Positions 53,171 through 63,531 are shown, numbered from the stretch's first letter. The stretch: 64,000 nt of DNA from Pseudomonas sp. MF4836 (GCF_002018875.1 NZ_MVOL01000001.1:620001-684000); one strand, 5' to 3'. Notes: generated from the sequence alone by a model not told the origin. Program-made: numbers and translations.

Positions 53171-54508
53171 ATGTACGATCCATTGGTGCATTCCCATCCC
53201 GGCACGGGCGAAGCTCACTCCGCTTCCTATTGGGTCGATACCGCCGGCCAGGCGCCGGCGGATGACGGCCCGGTCACCGGGCCGCTGGACGTCGACGTGG
53301 CGGTGATCGGCGCCGGCTATACCGGCCTCAGCTGTGCCCTGCACCTGGCCCGGGATCACGGCGCCCAGGTGCTGGTGCTGGAGGCCAATACCACGGCCTG
53401 GGGCTGCAGCGGGCGCAATGGCAGTTTTGCGCGGATATCCGGCGGCCGTGTGCCCCTGGCGGAATTGATCGGCCGCTACGGCAAGGACACCGCCCGGGCC
53501 TACTTCGGCGAAATGCAGGCGGGCCTGGCCACGGTCAAGCGCCTGATCGCCGAGGGCGGGATCGAGTGCGACGTGCAGCCCGACGGGGTGTACAAAGTGG
53601 CGACCAAGGCCGCCCACACCGAAAGCCTCAAGCGCGAGGCCGGGCTGTACAACGAGGTGCTGGGTTACCCCGCGTATTTTGTCGGGGCCGAGCAATTGCA
53701 GGGCGCCCATGCCGGGGCCGAATCCTTTGGTGCGCTGCGCATGCCCGACGGCTTTGCCATGCATCCGTTGAAACTGGCCTGGGGCGTGCAACGCATGGCC
53801 CGCGCCGCCGGGGCCAGGGTTCACGTGGCGTCGCCGGTGACCGGCTGGAGCAGTGACGCCAAGGGCCACCTGCTGGTGACCCCGGGCGGTGTGGTGCGGG
53901 CCCGCAAAGTAGTGGTGGCCACCAACGGCTACACCTCGCCGGACCTGCATCCGCAACTGGCCGGCCGGGTACTGCCGGTGCATTCGCAGATCATCGTCAC
54001 CGCGCCGTTATCCGCCGAGCAGGTGCGCAACAGTCTGCCGTCCACTGACTGCATGTTCGATACGCGCAACCTGTTGTTCTACTACCGCCGCCTGCCGGAC
54101 AACCGCCTGCTGTTTGGCGGGCGCAGCGCCGTGACCGGGCGCGAGGCCGAGAACCCGGTGCACCGTCAGTTCCTCCTCGACTCCCTGCGGCGCAAGTTCC
54201 CGGTGCTCGGCCAGGTGCCAGTGGACTACGGCTGGGGCGGCTGGGTCGCGGTGAGCCAGAACTCGCTGCCCTACATCTATCAGGTGCCGGGCCTGGACCA
54301 GGTGTTCAGCGCCGGTGGTTATGCCGGTAGCGGCGTGTCGTTTTCGCTGCACGCCGGCCAGCGCCTGGCGGACATGGTGATGGGCACTGGCCTGCCGAGT
54401 GCCGCGAGTTTCCTGCACCAGGTGCCACAACGCTTTCCCTTCCAGCCGTTCCTGCGCCTGGGCCAACGCCTTGCCTACAGCTGGTATCGCTTTCAAGACG
54501 CCCGCTGA
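53171..54508 (+). CDS. FAD-dependent DAO-family oxidoreductase, gamma-glutamylputrescine oxidase-like
   Basis: 445 residues from ATG 53171 with GCGAGG upstream; ATG 53159 is in frame but lacks a ribosome site. FAD motif [43 protein letters not shown] is characteristic, and the C-terminal [24 protein letters not shown] closes the flavin domain. The architecture matches PuuB-like amine oxidases, making an aldehyde for the aldehyde dehydrogenase that follows 27 bases later. The substrate could be a gamma-glutamyl or other secondary amine. Confidence 0.85.
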   Translation: MYDPLVHSHPGTGEAHSASYWVDTAGQAPADDGPVTGPLDVDVAVIGAGYTGLSCALHLARDHGAQVLVLEANTTAWGCSGRNGSFARISGGRVPLAELIGRYGKDTARAYFGEMQAGLATVKRLIAEGGIECDVQPDGVYKVATKAAHTESLKREAGLYNEVLGYPAYFVGAEQLQGAHAGAESFGALRMPDGFAMHPLKLAWGVQRMARAAGARVHVASPVTGWSSDAKGHLLVTPGGVVRARKVVVATNGYTSPDLHPQLAGRVLPVHSQIIVTAPLSAEQVRNSLPSTDCMFDTRNLLFYYRRLPDNRLLFGGRSAVTGREAENPVHRQFLLDSLRRKFPVLGQVPVDYGWGGWVAVSQNSLPYIYQVPGLDQVFSAGGYAGSGVSFSLHAGQRLADMVMGTGLPSAASFLHQVPQRFPFQPFLRLGQRLAYSWYRFQDAR

Positions 54509-54534
54509 GGCGGGTCATTTTTCTGGAGCTTGTC

Positions 54535-55968
54535 ATGATCTACCGTGAGTTTTTGATTGATGGTCAGTTGGTCCCGGGCCTGGGTGCCGAAGAGCGGGTA
54601 ATCGCCCCGGCCGATGAGCGCCAACTGGCCGTCATTGCCGAAGCCACTCCGGCACAGCTGGACCAGGCCGTGGACGCCGCCGAACGGGCCTTTCCGGCCT
54701 GGGCCGCGACCCCGCCGCGCCAGCGTGCCGCGCTGCTGCTCAAGCTGGCCGATGCCATCGAGCGCCACGCCGAGGCCCTGGGCACCCTGGAAAGCCAGAA
54801 CTGCGGCAAGCCGTTGCAAAAAGCCATAGGCCATGAAATGCCGGCGGTGGCCGATGTGTTCCGTTTCTTTGCCGGGGCCAGCCGCTGCCTGTCGGGCAGT
54901 GCCGCCGGGGAGTATGTGGCGGGGCGCACCAGCATGATCCGTCGCGATCCGTTGGGGGTGGTCGGGCTGATCGCACCCTGGAACTACCCGCTGCTGATGG
55001 CCGCCTGGAAACTCGCGCCGGCCCTGGCCGCCGGCAATACCCTGGTGTTCAAGCCATCGGAACTGACGCCCCTGAGTGCCCTGTACCTGGCCCGGTTGTG
55101 CGCCGAGATCTTCCCGCGCGGGGTGGTCAATATCCTTTCCGGGCGCGGCGCCAGCCTGGGCGAGCAGCTGTCGAGCCACCCGAAGATCCGCATGGTCTCG
55201 GTCACCGGCGATATCGCCACCGGGCAGGCGGTGGTGCGGGCGGCGGCGAGCAACTTGAAACGCACCCACCTGGAACTGGGGGGCAAGGCGCCGGTGCTGG
55301 TGTTTGCCGATGCCGACATCGACGCTGCGGTGAACATGTTGCGCACCGGCGGCTATTACAACGCCGGCCAGGACTGCACGGCTGCCTGCCGGGTGTATGT
55401 GGACGATGCAATCCATGACCGCTTTGTCGAAGCCCTGAGCGCGAACATTGCCACGCTCAAGACCGGTGCCCCCACCGACCCGAGCAGCGATTTCGGGCCC
55501 TTGATCAGCCGCCGCCAGCAACAGCGGGTAGCCGGCTTCGTCGAGCGTGCCCGTGGCCTGGCCCATGCCGAAGTGCTGGTGGGCGGCGCGGTGGTGGATG
55601 GCCCCGGATTCTTCTACGCCCCCACCCTGATTGCCGGAGTGCGCCACGAAGATGAAATCGTGCAGAAGGAAGTCTTCGGCCCGGTGGTCAGCGTCACCCG
55701 CTTCGACGACGAACAGCAAGTCATGGCCTGGGCCAATCAGAGCGAGTACGGTCTCTCGGCCTCGGTCTGGACCCGCGACGTGAAGCGTGCGCTGCGCACC
55801 TCCAGCCAATTGCAGTACGGTTGCGTGTGGGTAAACGATCACATGACCCTGGCCACGGAAATGCCCCACGGCGGCCAGCGCCAATCCGGCTACGGCAAGG
55901 ACCTCAGCGTCTATGGCCTGGAGGACTACACCTGCGTGCGGCATGTGATGCTGAATTTCAACGATTGA
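54535..55968 (+). CDS. NAD-dependent aldehyde dehydrogenase, aminobutyraldehyde type
   Basis: 477 residues with CTGGAGC upstream. It has Glu248 (LELGGKAP) and Cys281 ([14 protein letters not shown]). It shares [40 protein letters not shown] and [14 protein letters not shown] with the paralogue at 42458, and is clearly a sister enzyme. It oxidises the aldehyde made by the preceding oxidase, probably an aminoaldehyde. It is the second gene of the amine operon. Confidence 0.88.
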   Translation: MIYREFLIDGQLVPGLGAEERVIAPADERQLAVIAEATPAQLDQAVDAAERAFPAWAATPPRQRAALLLKLADAIERHAEALGTLESQNCGKPLQKAIGHEMPAVADVFRFFAGASRCLSGSAAGEYVAGRTSMIRRDPLGVVGLIAPWNYPLLMAAWKLAPALAAGNTLVFKPSELTPLSALYLARLCAEIFPRGVVNILSGRGASLGEQLSSHPKIRMVSVTGDIATGQAVVRAAASNLKRTHLELGGKAPVLVFADADIDAAVNMLRTGGYYNAGQDCTAACRVYVDDAIHDRFVEALSANIATLKTGAPTDPSSDFGPLISRRQQQRVAGFVERARGLAHAEVLVGGAVVDGPGFFYAPTLIAGVRHEDEIVQKEVFGPVVSVTRFDDEQQVMAWANQSEYGLSASVWTRDVKRALRTSSQLQYGCVWVNDHMTLATEMPHGGQRQSGYGKDLSVYGLEDYTCVRHVMLNFND

Positions 55969-56086
55969 ATACCCGCGACACCGGCGATACCCAGAATAAA
56001 AATCAGGATCGAGTTCGATTGGAGGGCAGGACGCCCGCGTTTCAGCTGTTGCCTGTCCTTTGACAACGACCCAGGGAATACACCCA

Positions 56087-57118
56087 ATGCAGATCACCGC
56101 CAGCACCAGAACCATCAGCGCCTTGACCCTTTCACTGCTGTGCATCGGCGCCGCCCAGGCCGCCCCGAGCATCACCTTCGCGGGCTGGGGAGGGGCCCTG
56201 CAGGATGCCGAGCGCAAGGCGTACCTGGAGCCCGCGGCCAAGGCCCTGGGCGTGACCATCAAGGAGGACAACATGGATGGCCTGGCCGCCGTGCGTGCCC
56301 AGGTGCTGTCCGGCAAGCCGCAGTGGGATGTGGTGGAACTGGCCTCCAACGATTGCGTGCTGGCCGAGCGCCAGGGCCTGACCGAACCCCTGGATTTCTC
56401 GGTGATCGACACCTCGGGCGTGGCCAAGGGGCTGTACGGCAAGAACTGGATCGCCAGCAATGCCTATTCCACGGTCATGGCCTGGGCCACCGACACCGGC
56501 AAGGCGGTGCCCAAGAACTGGAAAGAGTTCTTCGACCCCAATTTCAAGGGCGCGCGCTCGCTGTACCGCCAACCGTTCACCACCCTGGAACTGGCGCTGA
56601 TGGCCGATGGCGTGGCGCCGAAAAACCTCTACCCGCTGGACGTCGAGCGGGCGTTCAAGGTGCTGGAGAAGATCAAGCCGCAAGTGGTGAACTGGTGGCG
56701 CAGCGGCAGCGATTCGGCACAGTTGCTGCGCAGCCGTGAAGTGGACTTCCTGTCGATCTGGGCTTCGCGGGTCAATGAGCTGAAACAGGGCGGCGAAGCG
56801 GTCGACTACACCTACGACCAGGCGCTGCTGGACTACGATTGCGTGGTGGTGCCCAAGGGCGCGCCAAACAAGGAACTGGCGATGAAGCTGATCGGCCAGA
56901 TCATGTCCGCAGAGAGCCAGGCACGGCTGGTGATGCTGATCCCCAACCCGCCGATCAACAGCAAGGCCTACGACACCGGAATCATCCCTGCGCAGATGGC
57001 GGCCACGCTGCCCACCGCGCCGGCCAACATCGACAAGGTGGCGATGTTCGACCCGGTCTGGTGGGTGGACAACCAGGCCGAGCTGCAACGCCGCTTCGAC
57101 CTGTTTATCCAAAACTGA
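56087..57118 (+). CDS. Polyamine-type periplasmic binding protein (second paralogue)
   Basis: 343 residues from ATG 56087 with AGGGAA upstream; a longer reading from 56060 lacks a site. A signal peptide ends CIGAAQA. Binding-protein body: ITFAGWGGALQDAERKAYLEPAAKALGVTIKEDNMDGL, VELASNDCVLAERQ, MAWATDTGKAVPKNWKEFFDPNFKGARSLYR and the NWWRSGSDSAQLLRSREVDFL block. It is read together with the ABC genes that follow, so it is their primary receptor. Pot/Spu-type receptors take putrescine, spermidine or cadaverine; this subgroup's ligand is uncertain. Confidence 0.9.
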   Translation: MQITASTRTISALTLSLLCIGAAQAAPSITFAGWGGALQDAERKAYLEPAAKALGVTIKEDNMDGLAAVRAQVLSGKPQWDVVELASNDCVLAERQGLTEPLDFSVIDTSGVAKGLYGKNWIASNAYSTVMAWATDTGKAVPKNWKEFFDPNFKGARSLYRQPFTTLELALMADGVAPKNLYPLDVERAFKVLEKIKPQVVNWWRSGSDSAQLLRSREVDFLSIWASRVNELKQGGEAVDYTYDQALLDYDCVVVPKGAPNKELAMKLIGQIMSAESQARLVMLIPNPPINSKAYDTGIIPAQMAATLPTAPANIDKVAMFDPVWWVDNQAELQRRFDLFIQN

Positions 57119-57217
57119 TTCATGCTCGACTCCCCGCTGGTCCAGGCCGCCGGGGAGGTTGCGGGCCGCGTGGTTGGCGGCCCTGAAGTTGAGCCTTTAC
57201 CTTGCGCTGAGTTGACT

Positions 57218-58300
57218 ATGTCCCAAGAAAAAAGCCAGTCGATCGCCATCGACATCGAGCGATTGACCAAGACCTACGGTGCCTTCGCCGCCCTGGACGA
57301 TGTGTCGTTGAACATCCGCAGTGGCGAGTTCATCTCCCTGCTGGGTTCGTCCGGTTCGGGCAAGACCACCTTGCTCATGGCCCTGGCCGGGTTCGTCCAG
57401 CCCGACAGCGGCAGCATTCGCTTCGGTGGCCGCGAGATGGTCTTCGAGCCGCCGCACAAGCGCGACGTGGGGATGATGTTCCAGAACTACGCGCTGTTTC
57501 CCCATATGAACGTGTTCCAGAACGTGGCCTATCCGCTCAAGCTGCGGGGCTACAAGCGCGAGGACATCCGCCGTCGGGTGCATGAAGCCCTGGCCACGGT
57601 GGAGCTCGATCACCTGGTGGAGCGGCGCATCGATGAAATGTCGGGTGGCCAGCGCCAGCGCATCGCCCTGGCGCGGGCGATTGTCTTTGAACCGAAGATC
57701 CTGCTGATGGACGAACCGCTGTCGGCCCTGGACAAACGCCTGCGGGAAACCATGCAACTGGAGATCCGCCGTCTGCACGAGCGCCTGGGCATGACCGTGG
57801 TCTATGTGACTCACGACCAGCGCGAAGCCCTGACCCTGTCCGATCGCATCGCGGTGATGACCAAGGGCCGCATCCAGCAGATCGACACCCCGCAAAACCT
57901 CTACGAGCGCCCGGCCAACCGCTTTATCGCCGAGTTTGTCGGCGAGTCCTCATGCCTGCCGGTGCAGGTCCGCGATGGCGCGGTGTGGCTTGGCGAATCG
58001 CAGTTGCAATGCACGCCGCCCGCTGGCCCGCTGCTTAACCCGAACCTGGTGGTGCGCCCGGAAAAACTGCAATTTATCGGCGCCGACACGCCGGGTTTCA
58101 ACGGCTTGCAAGGCCAGGTCCGCGATGTGATCTACCAGGGCGACAGCCAACTGATCCAGATCACCCTGGAGCAGGGCGCCGAAGTCTCGATCCGCCGCCC
58201 GGCCCGCAGCTCCGAGGTCGAGCGCTTGCCGCAGCGTGGTGAACAGGTACGCCTGGGCCTGCACCCGATGGACACCCTGGTGGTGGGGGACGCGCCATGA
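57218..58300 (+). CDS. Polyamine-type ABC transporter ATPase (PotA family)
   Basis: 360 residues from ATG 57218; the region to 57122 is not coding by my reading. Walker A GSSGSGKTT, Q-loop MMFQNYALFPHMNVFQNVAYPL, signature MSGGQRQRIALARAI, Walker B ILLMDEPLSALDKRLRETM and the H-loop TVVYVTHDQREALTLSDRI are intact. A C-terminal TOBE-like regulatory domain spans about residues 235-350. It couples with the two permeases via a 4-base overlap. Confidence 0.92.
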   Translation: MSQEKSQSIAIDIERLTKTYGAFAALDDVSLNIRSGEFISLLGSSGSGKTTLLMALAGFVQPDSGSIRFGGREMVFEPPHKRDVGMMFQNYALFPHMNVFQNVAYPLKLRGYKREDIRRRVHEALATVELDHLVERRIDEMSGGQRQRIALARAIVFEPKILLMDEPLSALDKRLRETMQLEIRRLHERLGMTVVYVTHDQREALTLSDRIAVMTKGRIQQIDTPQNLYERPANRFIAEFVGESSCLPVQVRDGAVWLGESQLQCTPPAGPLLNPNLVVRPEKLQFIGADTPGFNGLQGQVRDVIYQGDSQLIQITLEQGAEVSIRRPARSSEVERLPQRGEQVRLGLHPMDTLVVGDAP

Positions 58301-59184
58301 ACCTGGCCCTCAACCCTGGCGAGGCCCCCCATCGCCAGCAATTGCAACGCGCCGGCCGCCGCCATGGCTGGTGGCTGCTGAGCCCGGGGCTACCGGCCTT
58401 GCTGTTGGTGCTGGTGACCTTTGTGCTGCCGATCGGCTGGCTGTTCGGCCTGTCGCTGTTCGACGCCGAGGGTCAGTGGACCACCGAGAACTACAGCCGC
58501 CTGCTGCAGCCGATCTACACCCTGGCCTTCAGCCAGACATTCAGCGTGAGTTTTATCGTCACCGCGATTTGCGTGGTGATCGGCTACCCCTACGCCTATT
58601 GCATGGTCCACGGCCCGCGCCTGCTGGCCAACCTGGCCATGGCCTTGCTCCTGGTGTCGCTGTGGACCTCCTTGCTGGTGCGCACCTACGCCTGGCTGGT
58701 GATCTTGCAACGCCGTGGCCTGGTCAACGAAATGCTGCTCGGCCTGGGCCTGGTGGACACGCCCCTGGCCCTGGTGCACAACCTCACCGGCACGGTGATC
58801 GGCATGACCCACATCATGCTGCCGTACATGATCCTGCCGCTGTATGCGGCGATGAAGAGCATCAACCCGATCTACCAGCAGGCCGCCGCCACCTTCGGCG
58901 CTTCGCCGGCGCGGGCCTTTCGTGATGTGTTCCTGCCGTTGTCGCTGCCGGGGCTGACCGCTGGCGCGACCCTGGTGTTCGTCCTCAGCCTGGGCTTCTA
59001 CGTGACCCCGGCACTGCTCGGCGGCGGCAAGGTGCAGATGCTGTCGATGCGCATCGAAAGCGACGTGTCGATGTACGCCAACTGGGGCGCGGCATCGTCC
59101 CTGGGGGTGATTCTGTTGTTGGCGACCCTGGCCCTGATGTACCTGGTCAAGAAGGTCGCCGGCCTTCGTCAGCGGAGTGAGTGA
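58297..59184 (+). CDS. Polyamine-type ABC permease, PotB type
   Basis: 295 residues beginning in an ATGA overlap with the ATPase. Six or more membrane segments. The EAA motif region is YQQAAATFGASPARAFRDVFLPLSLPGLTAG. Loops are rich in Gly and Arg as usual. It is one half of the channel. Confidence 0.9.
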   Translation: MNLALNPGEAPHRQQLQRAGRRHGWWLLSPGLPALLLVLVTFVLPIGWLFGLSLFDAEGQWTTENYSRLLQPIYTLAFSQTFSVSFIVTAICVVIGYPYAYCMVHGPRLLANLAMALLLVSLWTSLLVRTYAWLVILQRRGLVNEMLLGLGLVDTPLALVHNLTGTVIGMTHIMLPYMILPLYAAMKSINPIYQQAAATFGASPARAFRDVFLPLSLPGLTAGATLVFVLSLGFYVTPALLGGGKVQMLSMRIESDVSMYANWGAASSLGVILLLATLALMYLVKKVAGLRQRSE

Positions 59185-59188
59185 AGCC

Positions 59189-60007
59189 ATGTCCCGTCTA
59201 TCCCGAAACCTGGTCCGCGAGGCCAAGCGCAGCTGGCTCTACCTGTTCATGCTGCTGGCGATGGTGTTTTTGATTGCGCCGACCTTGATCGTGCTGCCGA
59301 TGTCGCTGTCGGATGCGCGCTACCTGAGCTTCCCGCCCAAGTCCCTGGGCTGGCAGTCGTACCTCAATTACTTCGGCTCCCTTGAGTGGCAGAGTGCGAC
59401 GCGTATCTCGCTGTTCACCGCGACCCTGACCATGCTCATCGCCACCAGCCTCGGCACGGCGGCGGCCTATGCCCTGCATGTCAGTGGCAAGCGCTTCACC
59501 GCGCTGCTGCGCGGGCTGATGCTGGCACCGATGATCGTGCCGGTGATCTTCACCGCCATCGGCCTGTTCTTCGTCTATGCGCGGCTGGAGCTGAACAACA
59601 CCCTGTTCGGCCTGGTGCTGGCCCATACCCTGGTGGCCTTGCCCTACGTGATCATCAACGTCGAGGCCGGGCTGCGTTCCTATGACATGACCCAGGAACA
59701 CGCGGCGTGCATCCTCGGCGCCACCAGGCTGCGGGCGTTCTTTGACGTGACCCTGCCGCAGATCCGTTTTTCGGTGATCGGCGCGGCGATGTTCGCCTTT
59801 GCCGTGTCCCTGGATGAGGCGGTGATTTCGCTGTTTATCAGCGGCGGCGACACCTCGACCCTGACCCGCAAGATGTTCAGTTCGCTGCGTTCGGAAATCG
59901 ACCCGGTGATCGCGGTGGTGGCGACGCTGATGACCCTGCTCTCGATCATAATGCTGGCCATCAGCCTCACGGCCCAGAGCCGGGCCAAGAAGAGGGCGCA
60001 GCCATGA
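59189..60007 (+). CDS. Polyamine-type ABC permease, PotC type
   Basis: 272 residues from ATG 59189 with GGAGTGAG upstream. EAA region EHAACILGATRLRAFFDVTLPQIRFS and the following transmembrane FAFAVSLDEAVISLFISGGDTSTL match PotC/SpuH. It overlaps the next gene by ATGA. Confidence 0.9.
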   Translation: MSRLSRNLVREAKRSWLYLFMLLAMVFLIAPTLIVLPMSLSDARYLSFPPKSLGWQSYLNYFGSLEWQSATRISLFTATLTMLIATSLGTAAAYALHVSGKRFTALLRGLMLAPMIVPVIFTAIGLFFVYARLELNNTLFGLVLAHTLVALPYVIINVEAGLRSYDMTQEHAACILGATRLRAFFDVTLPQIRFSVIGAAMFAFAVSLDEAVISLFISGGDTSTLTRKMFSSLRSEIDPVIAVVATLMTLLSIIMLAISLTAQSRAKKRAQP

Positions 60008-61482
60008 GCCGGCCGTGTCCGCGCCTGGCCCACGGTGCGCAGCAGGCGGTGGAGTTTTTCTGGAACGGTCACGCTCTGCAGGGCCGGCCGGGTGAGCACC
60101 TGGCCGCGGCCTTGCTGGCCAACGGTGTTCGCACCCTGGCCTGGACCCGCAAGTCGCACCGGCCCATGGGCCTGTCGGGCAGTTACGTGAATGGCGTGCT
60201 GGCGCGGGTCGATGGCGTGCCCAATGTGCGCCTGGATCAGGTCCGGGTGCGCGCCGGGCTGCGGGCCGGGATGCAGAATTGCTGGCCCAGCCCCGGCTTC
60301 GACCTGTTGCGCCTGGCGCGCTGGATCCCGTCGGGCTGGATCCAGGGCGGCTTCGAGCACAGCAACCTGATTCCCAGTGGCAACCGGCTGTTTCAGGTGT
60401 GGGAAGCCCTGCTCGCGTTCCTGGCCGGCGTAGCCCGGCCGGCAGACCGTGCGCGCCTGGCGGGCCAGACATTGCCCCAGGGGCGGGCCCTGAGCTGCGA
60501 GGTACTGGTGATTGGCGCCGGCCCTGCCGGGTGCGCGGCGGCCAATGCGGCGGCCGAGCAGGGTCGGGATGTGTTGCTGGTGTCCCGTGGCCCTGGTCCT
60601 GGGCGCGGGTTGCAGGCGGCCGGGCAGCGGGTGCCCGAGGTGGCGGCGGCGGTGCGCACCCTGTACGGGGTCGAGGTGTTTGGCGCCTATCGCGACGGCG
60701 ACTTGTTGTTGGCCGCGCCCCAGGACCCGAGTCAGGGTGCCGTGGCCCTGAGTGCCGGCGAGGTGCTGCTGGCCACCGGCAGCCGCAGTTGTCCGCCGTT
60801 GGTGCCGGGGGCCTGGCTACCGGGGGTGATGGACGCCCGCTGCGCCCTGGCCCTGGCCCATGAGTGTGCAGTGGCACCAGGGCGCGCGGTAGTGGTGGCC
60901 GGCACCGGCCAGGAAACCCAGGTCGCCGAACGCCTGCGTCAGCTCGGGGTGACGGTGGTGGCGGTCAAGAGCCTGGAGGGCTTGCGTTGCATCAAGGGCC
61001 GGCATGCCGTGGAGAGCGTCATGTTCGACCAGCCGATTGTCTGTGATGCCCTGGTGCACGTCGGCCCCTGGTTGCAGGAGGCCAGCCTGGAATTTCAGAG
61101 CGCGGCCCACGGCCTGGGCCAGTTGCGCAGCGGCAACAGTCGCTTCCAGCGCATCGGCCGCGCGGCGCGGGCCGACCCGGTATTGCCGGTCAGTGATCTT
61201 GAGCCGCTGCTGCTGTGCCCCTGCATGGACGTGTCAGGCAAGGAGGTCGCGGCGCTGATCGATGAGGGCATCGTCGACCTGGAAGTGATCAAGCGCCTGA
61301 CCTCCTGCGGCATGGGCCCGTGCCAGGGACAGCCGTGCTGGGATGCCTTGCGCGCCTTTGTCAGCGCCCGCAGCGGTCTGCCGTTGCAGGCCCTGGCCCG
61401 ACCGACCCTGCGCCCACCCAGGCGCAGCCTGACCGTGGCCCAGGCGGCGGGGCTGGTGGATGTGGTGGAGCCTTTGCAATGA
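60004..61482 (+). CDS. HcnB-like flavin/[2Fe-2S] oxidase subunit with cysteine-less Fer2-like N-terminus
   Basis: 492 residues, ATGA-overlapping PotC. The N-terminal 100 residues resemble the Fer2-like domain of sarcosine oxidase alpha (VEFFWNGHALQGRPGEHLAAALLANGVRTLAWTRKSHRP) but carry no cluster cysteines. The FAD/NAD domain starts CEVLVIGAGPAGCAAANAAAEQGRDVLLV. The C-terminal BFD-type [2Fe-2S] site is LLCPCMDVSGKEVAALIDEGIVDLEVIKRLTSCGMGPCQGQPC. It pairs with the DAO gene that follows by ATGA overlap, resembling HcnB/HcnC or opine oxidase A/B but as a fused alpha subunit. Confidence 0.82.
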   Translation: MSRPCPRLAHGAQQAVEFFWNGHALQGRPGEHLAAALLANGVRTLAWTRKSHRPMGLSGSYVNGVLARVDGVPNVRLDQVRVRAGLRAGMQNCWPSPGFDLLRLARWIPSGWIQGGFEHSNLIPSGNRLFQVWEALLAFLAGVARPADRARLAGQTLPQGRALSCEVLVIGAGPAGCAAANAAAEQGRDVLLVSRGPGPGRGLQAAGQRVPEVAAAVRTLYGVEVFGAYRDGDLLLAAPQDPSQGAVALSAGEVLLATGSRSCPPLVPGAWLPGVMDARCALALAHECAVAPGRAVVVAGTGQETQVAERLRQLGVTVVAVKSLEGLRCIKGRHAVESVMFDQPIVCDALVHVGPWLQEASLEFQSAAHGLGQLRSGNSRFQRIGRAARADPVLPVSDLEPLLLCPCMDVSGKEVAALIDEGIVDLEVIKRLTSCGMGPCQGQPCWDALRAFVSARSGLPLQALARPTLRPPRRSLTVAQAAGLVDVVEPLQ

Positions 61483-62648
61483 CGGAATCAAGCAAGCTGC
61501 CGCGCCAGGCGTCGGTGGTGATTGTCGGCGGCGGCATCCAGGGCCTGGCCCTGGCGTTCAACCTGGCCGAACTCAAGGTGCGCGACATCCTGGTGCTCGA
61601 CGCCGGCTACTGGCAGGGCGGGGCTTCCGGGCGCAACGGCACGCTGATCCGCGGTGCCTTCAGTTCGCCGGAATGGACGCGCTTTTTCGCCCATTCCAAC
61701 CGCCTGTGGCTGGGGCTGTCCAAGCGCCTGGGGCAGAACGTGATGTTCTCCCGCCGCGGCTACACCATGGTCGGCGAGCGCGAGGCCACTGCCCAGTTGC
61801 TGCAGCGCACGCTGCAGGTCCACCGTGACTGCGGCATCGACTCGGAAATGCTCAGCCCCGGGCGCCTGCGCAAGGTTCTGCCGGCCCTGGCCCATGAACG
61901 GGTCAGCGCCGCGTTGCACCTGCCCGACAGCGGGGTGGCGCCGCATCATGCGGCGATGCACGGCTACCTCAAGGCCTGTCAGGCCCGGGGAGTGGATGTG
62001 CGCTATCGCACCGAAGTCAGCGCCATCGACCGTCGCGACGGCCAGGTGGAAGGGGTGTGGGTCGGCCAGCAGCGGATTGCCTGCGACACCCTGGTCCTGG
62101 CCGGCGGCGCCCAGAGCAATGCCTTGGCGGATATGGCCGGGGTGCCGCTGGAAGGCTACCCGATGCGCCTGGAGGCCATTGCCCTGGAGCCGACCCGGGC
62201 CCTGATCGGCCCGGCGGTGGCCTTGCTCGACCGCCTTTGCTACATGCACCAGACCGCCCGTGGCGAAGTGGTGGGCGGCGCCGAAGTGGCCGAGCGCCCG
62301 CAAGTCAGCCTCGGCGCCGACGTGCCGGTGATGGCCGCCACGGCCAAGGCCTACGCCGAAATGTTCCCGCAACTGGGGGCGGCGCGGATCCTGCGCCAAT
62401 GGGCCGGGCTGGTGCATATCTCCAAGGACTTCGGGCCGCTGCTTGGCGCCCACCCCCACCTGGGCGGGCTGCACCTGAGCGCCGGCTGGTGTTATGGCCA
62501 TGCCGGCGCGCCGGCCGCTGGCGAGTTGCTGGCCAGGGCCCTGGTCACCGGGGTGGTGGACGAGCGCATGCAGCCGTTCGCGGTCGACCGTTTTCAACGC
62601 AATTGCCCGGTGCACGAACCGGGAATTGTCCTGAGCCACTTCGAATGA
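61479..62648 (+). CDS. DAO-family flavin subunit, HcnC/SoxB-like
   Basis: 389 residues from ATG 61479. FAD motif VVIVGGGIQGLALAFNLAELKVRDILVLDAGYWQGGASGRNGTLIRGAF and C-terminal flavin segment HISKDFGPLLGAHPHLGGLHLSAGWCYGHAGAPAAGELLA. It would be the catalytic flavin partner of the preceding subunit. The substrate is unknown; the imported amine or one of its breakdown products is likely. Confidence 0.83.
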   Translation: MTESSKLPRQASVVIVGGGIQGLALAFNLAELKVRDILVLDAGYWQGGASGRNGTLIRGAFSSPEWTRFFAHSNRLWLGLSKRLGQNVMFSRRGYTMVGEREATAQLLQRTLQVHRDCGIDSEMLSPGRLRKVLPALAHERVSAALHLPDSGVAPHHAAMHGYLKACQARGVDVRYRTEVSAIDRRDGQVEGVWVGQQRIACDTLVLAGGAQSNALADMAGVPLEGYPMRLEAIALEPTRALIGPAVALLDRLCYMHQTARGEVVGGAEVAERPQVSLGADVPVMAATAKAYAEMFPQLGAARILRQWAGLVHISKDFGPLLGAHPHLGGLHLSAGWCYGHAGAPAAGELLARALVTGVVDERMQPFAVDRFQRNCPVHEPGIVLSHFE

Positions 62649-62736
62649 ACGCGGGCAGCCAGTATCCTGCACACTGTCCGGCTTTTAGCCGCGCCCCAGA
62701 CGCGGCAGTCACACTCAATCAAGGATTTGTTGCCTG

Positions 62737-63531
62737 ATGACCACACCTGAAGAATCCCCGCTGTTTGTCACTGCGCTGTCCAAGGGGCTGGCCATTATCG
62801 CGATCTTCCGCGCCGGGCAGCCGAGCATGAGCCCGGCGGAAATCGCCGAGGCCACCGGGCTCAACAAGAGCACTGTGCAACGCTCACTGTTCACCCTCGA
62901 GGCCCTGGGCTACCTGTGCAAGGAGCCGGACACCAAGCGCTACCGGCTGACCCCCATGTCCCTGGACCTGGGCACCGGCTACTTGCAGACCAGCGACCTG
63001 ATCGAGCGCGCCAACCCGTACCTGCATGAACTCAACCGCGATATCGAAGAGAGCTGCAACCTGCTGGAGCCCTGCGGCCTGGACATGCTCTACGTGGCGC
63101 GCTTCCCCAGCCACAAGCAGATCTCGCTGCATATTCCCCTGGGCCGGCGCCTGCCGATGTACTGCACGGCGGCGGGGCGCGCCTACCTGTCGGCGCTGCC
63201 GGCGGCGGAGTCCGGTGCGATCCTCGAACAGTCCAACCGCCAGGCCTACACCGCCAACACCGTGACCGACCTCGGGCAACTGCAGGCGGTGATCGAGCAG
63301 GCACGCACTGAGGGTTATGCCTACGCCAACGAGGAGTACTACGCCGGTGATATCAGCGTCGCGGCAGCGGTGGTGAATGCCGCCGGCTACCCCCTGGGGT
63401 CGGTCAACGTGGCGGTGCCGTTCAGCCGCTGGAACCTCGAGGACGCCCGGCGCGAACTCGCACCCAAGGTGATCAATGCCGCCCGCGCCATTTCCAGTGC
63501 GGCCCGCAGCCTGCGGCGCATGCCTGGCTGA
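62737..63531 (+). CDS. IclR-family regulator
   Basis: 264 residues with AAGGA upstream. The winged-helix N-terminus reads SKGLAIIAIFRAGQPSMSPAEIAEATGLNKSTVQRSLFTLEALGYL. The effector-binding C-terminal domain has the LPMYCTAAGRAYLSALP and YAYANEEYYAGDISVAAAVVN signature. It is the likely operon regulator and a candidate for the twin TATCGC-N3-GCGATA operators at 52983 and 53144. It is 88 bases downstream of the DAO gene, in the same direction. Confidence 0.9.
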   Translation: MTTPEESPLFVTALSKGLAIIAIFRAGQPSMSPAEIAEATGLNKSTVQRSLFTLEALGYLCKEPDTKRYRLTPMSLDLGTGYLQTSDLIERANPYLHELNRDIEESCNLLEPCGLDMLYVARFPSHKQISLHIPLGRRLPMYCTAAGRAYLSALPAAESGAILEQSNRQAYTANTVTDLGQLQAVIEQARTEGYAYANEEYYAGDISVAAAVVNAAGYPLGSVNVAVPFSRWNLEDARRELAPKVINAARAISSAARSLRRMPG

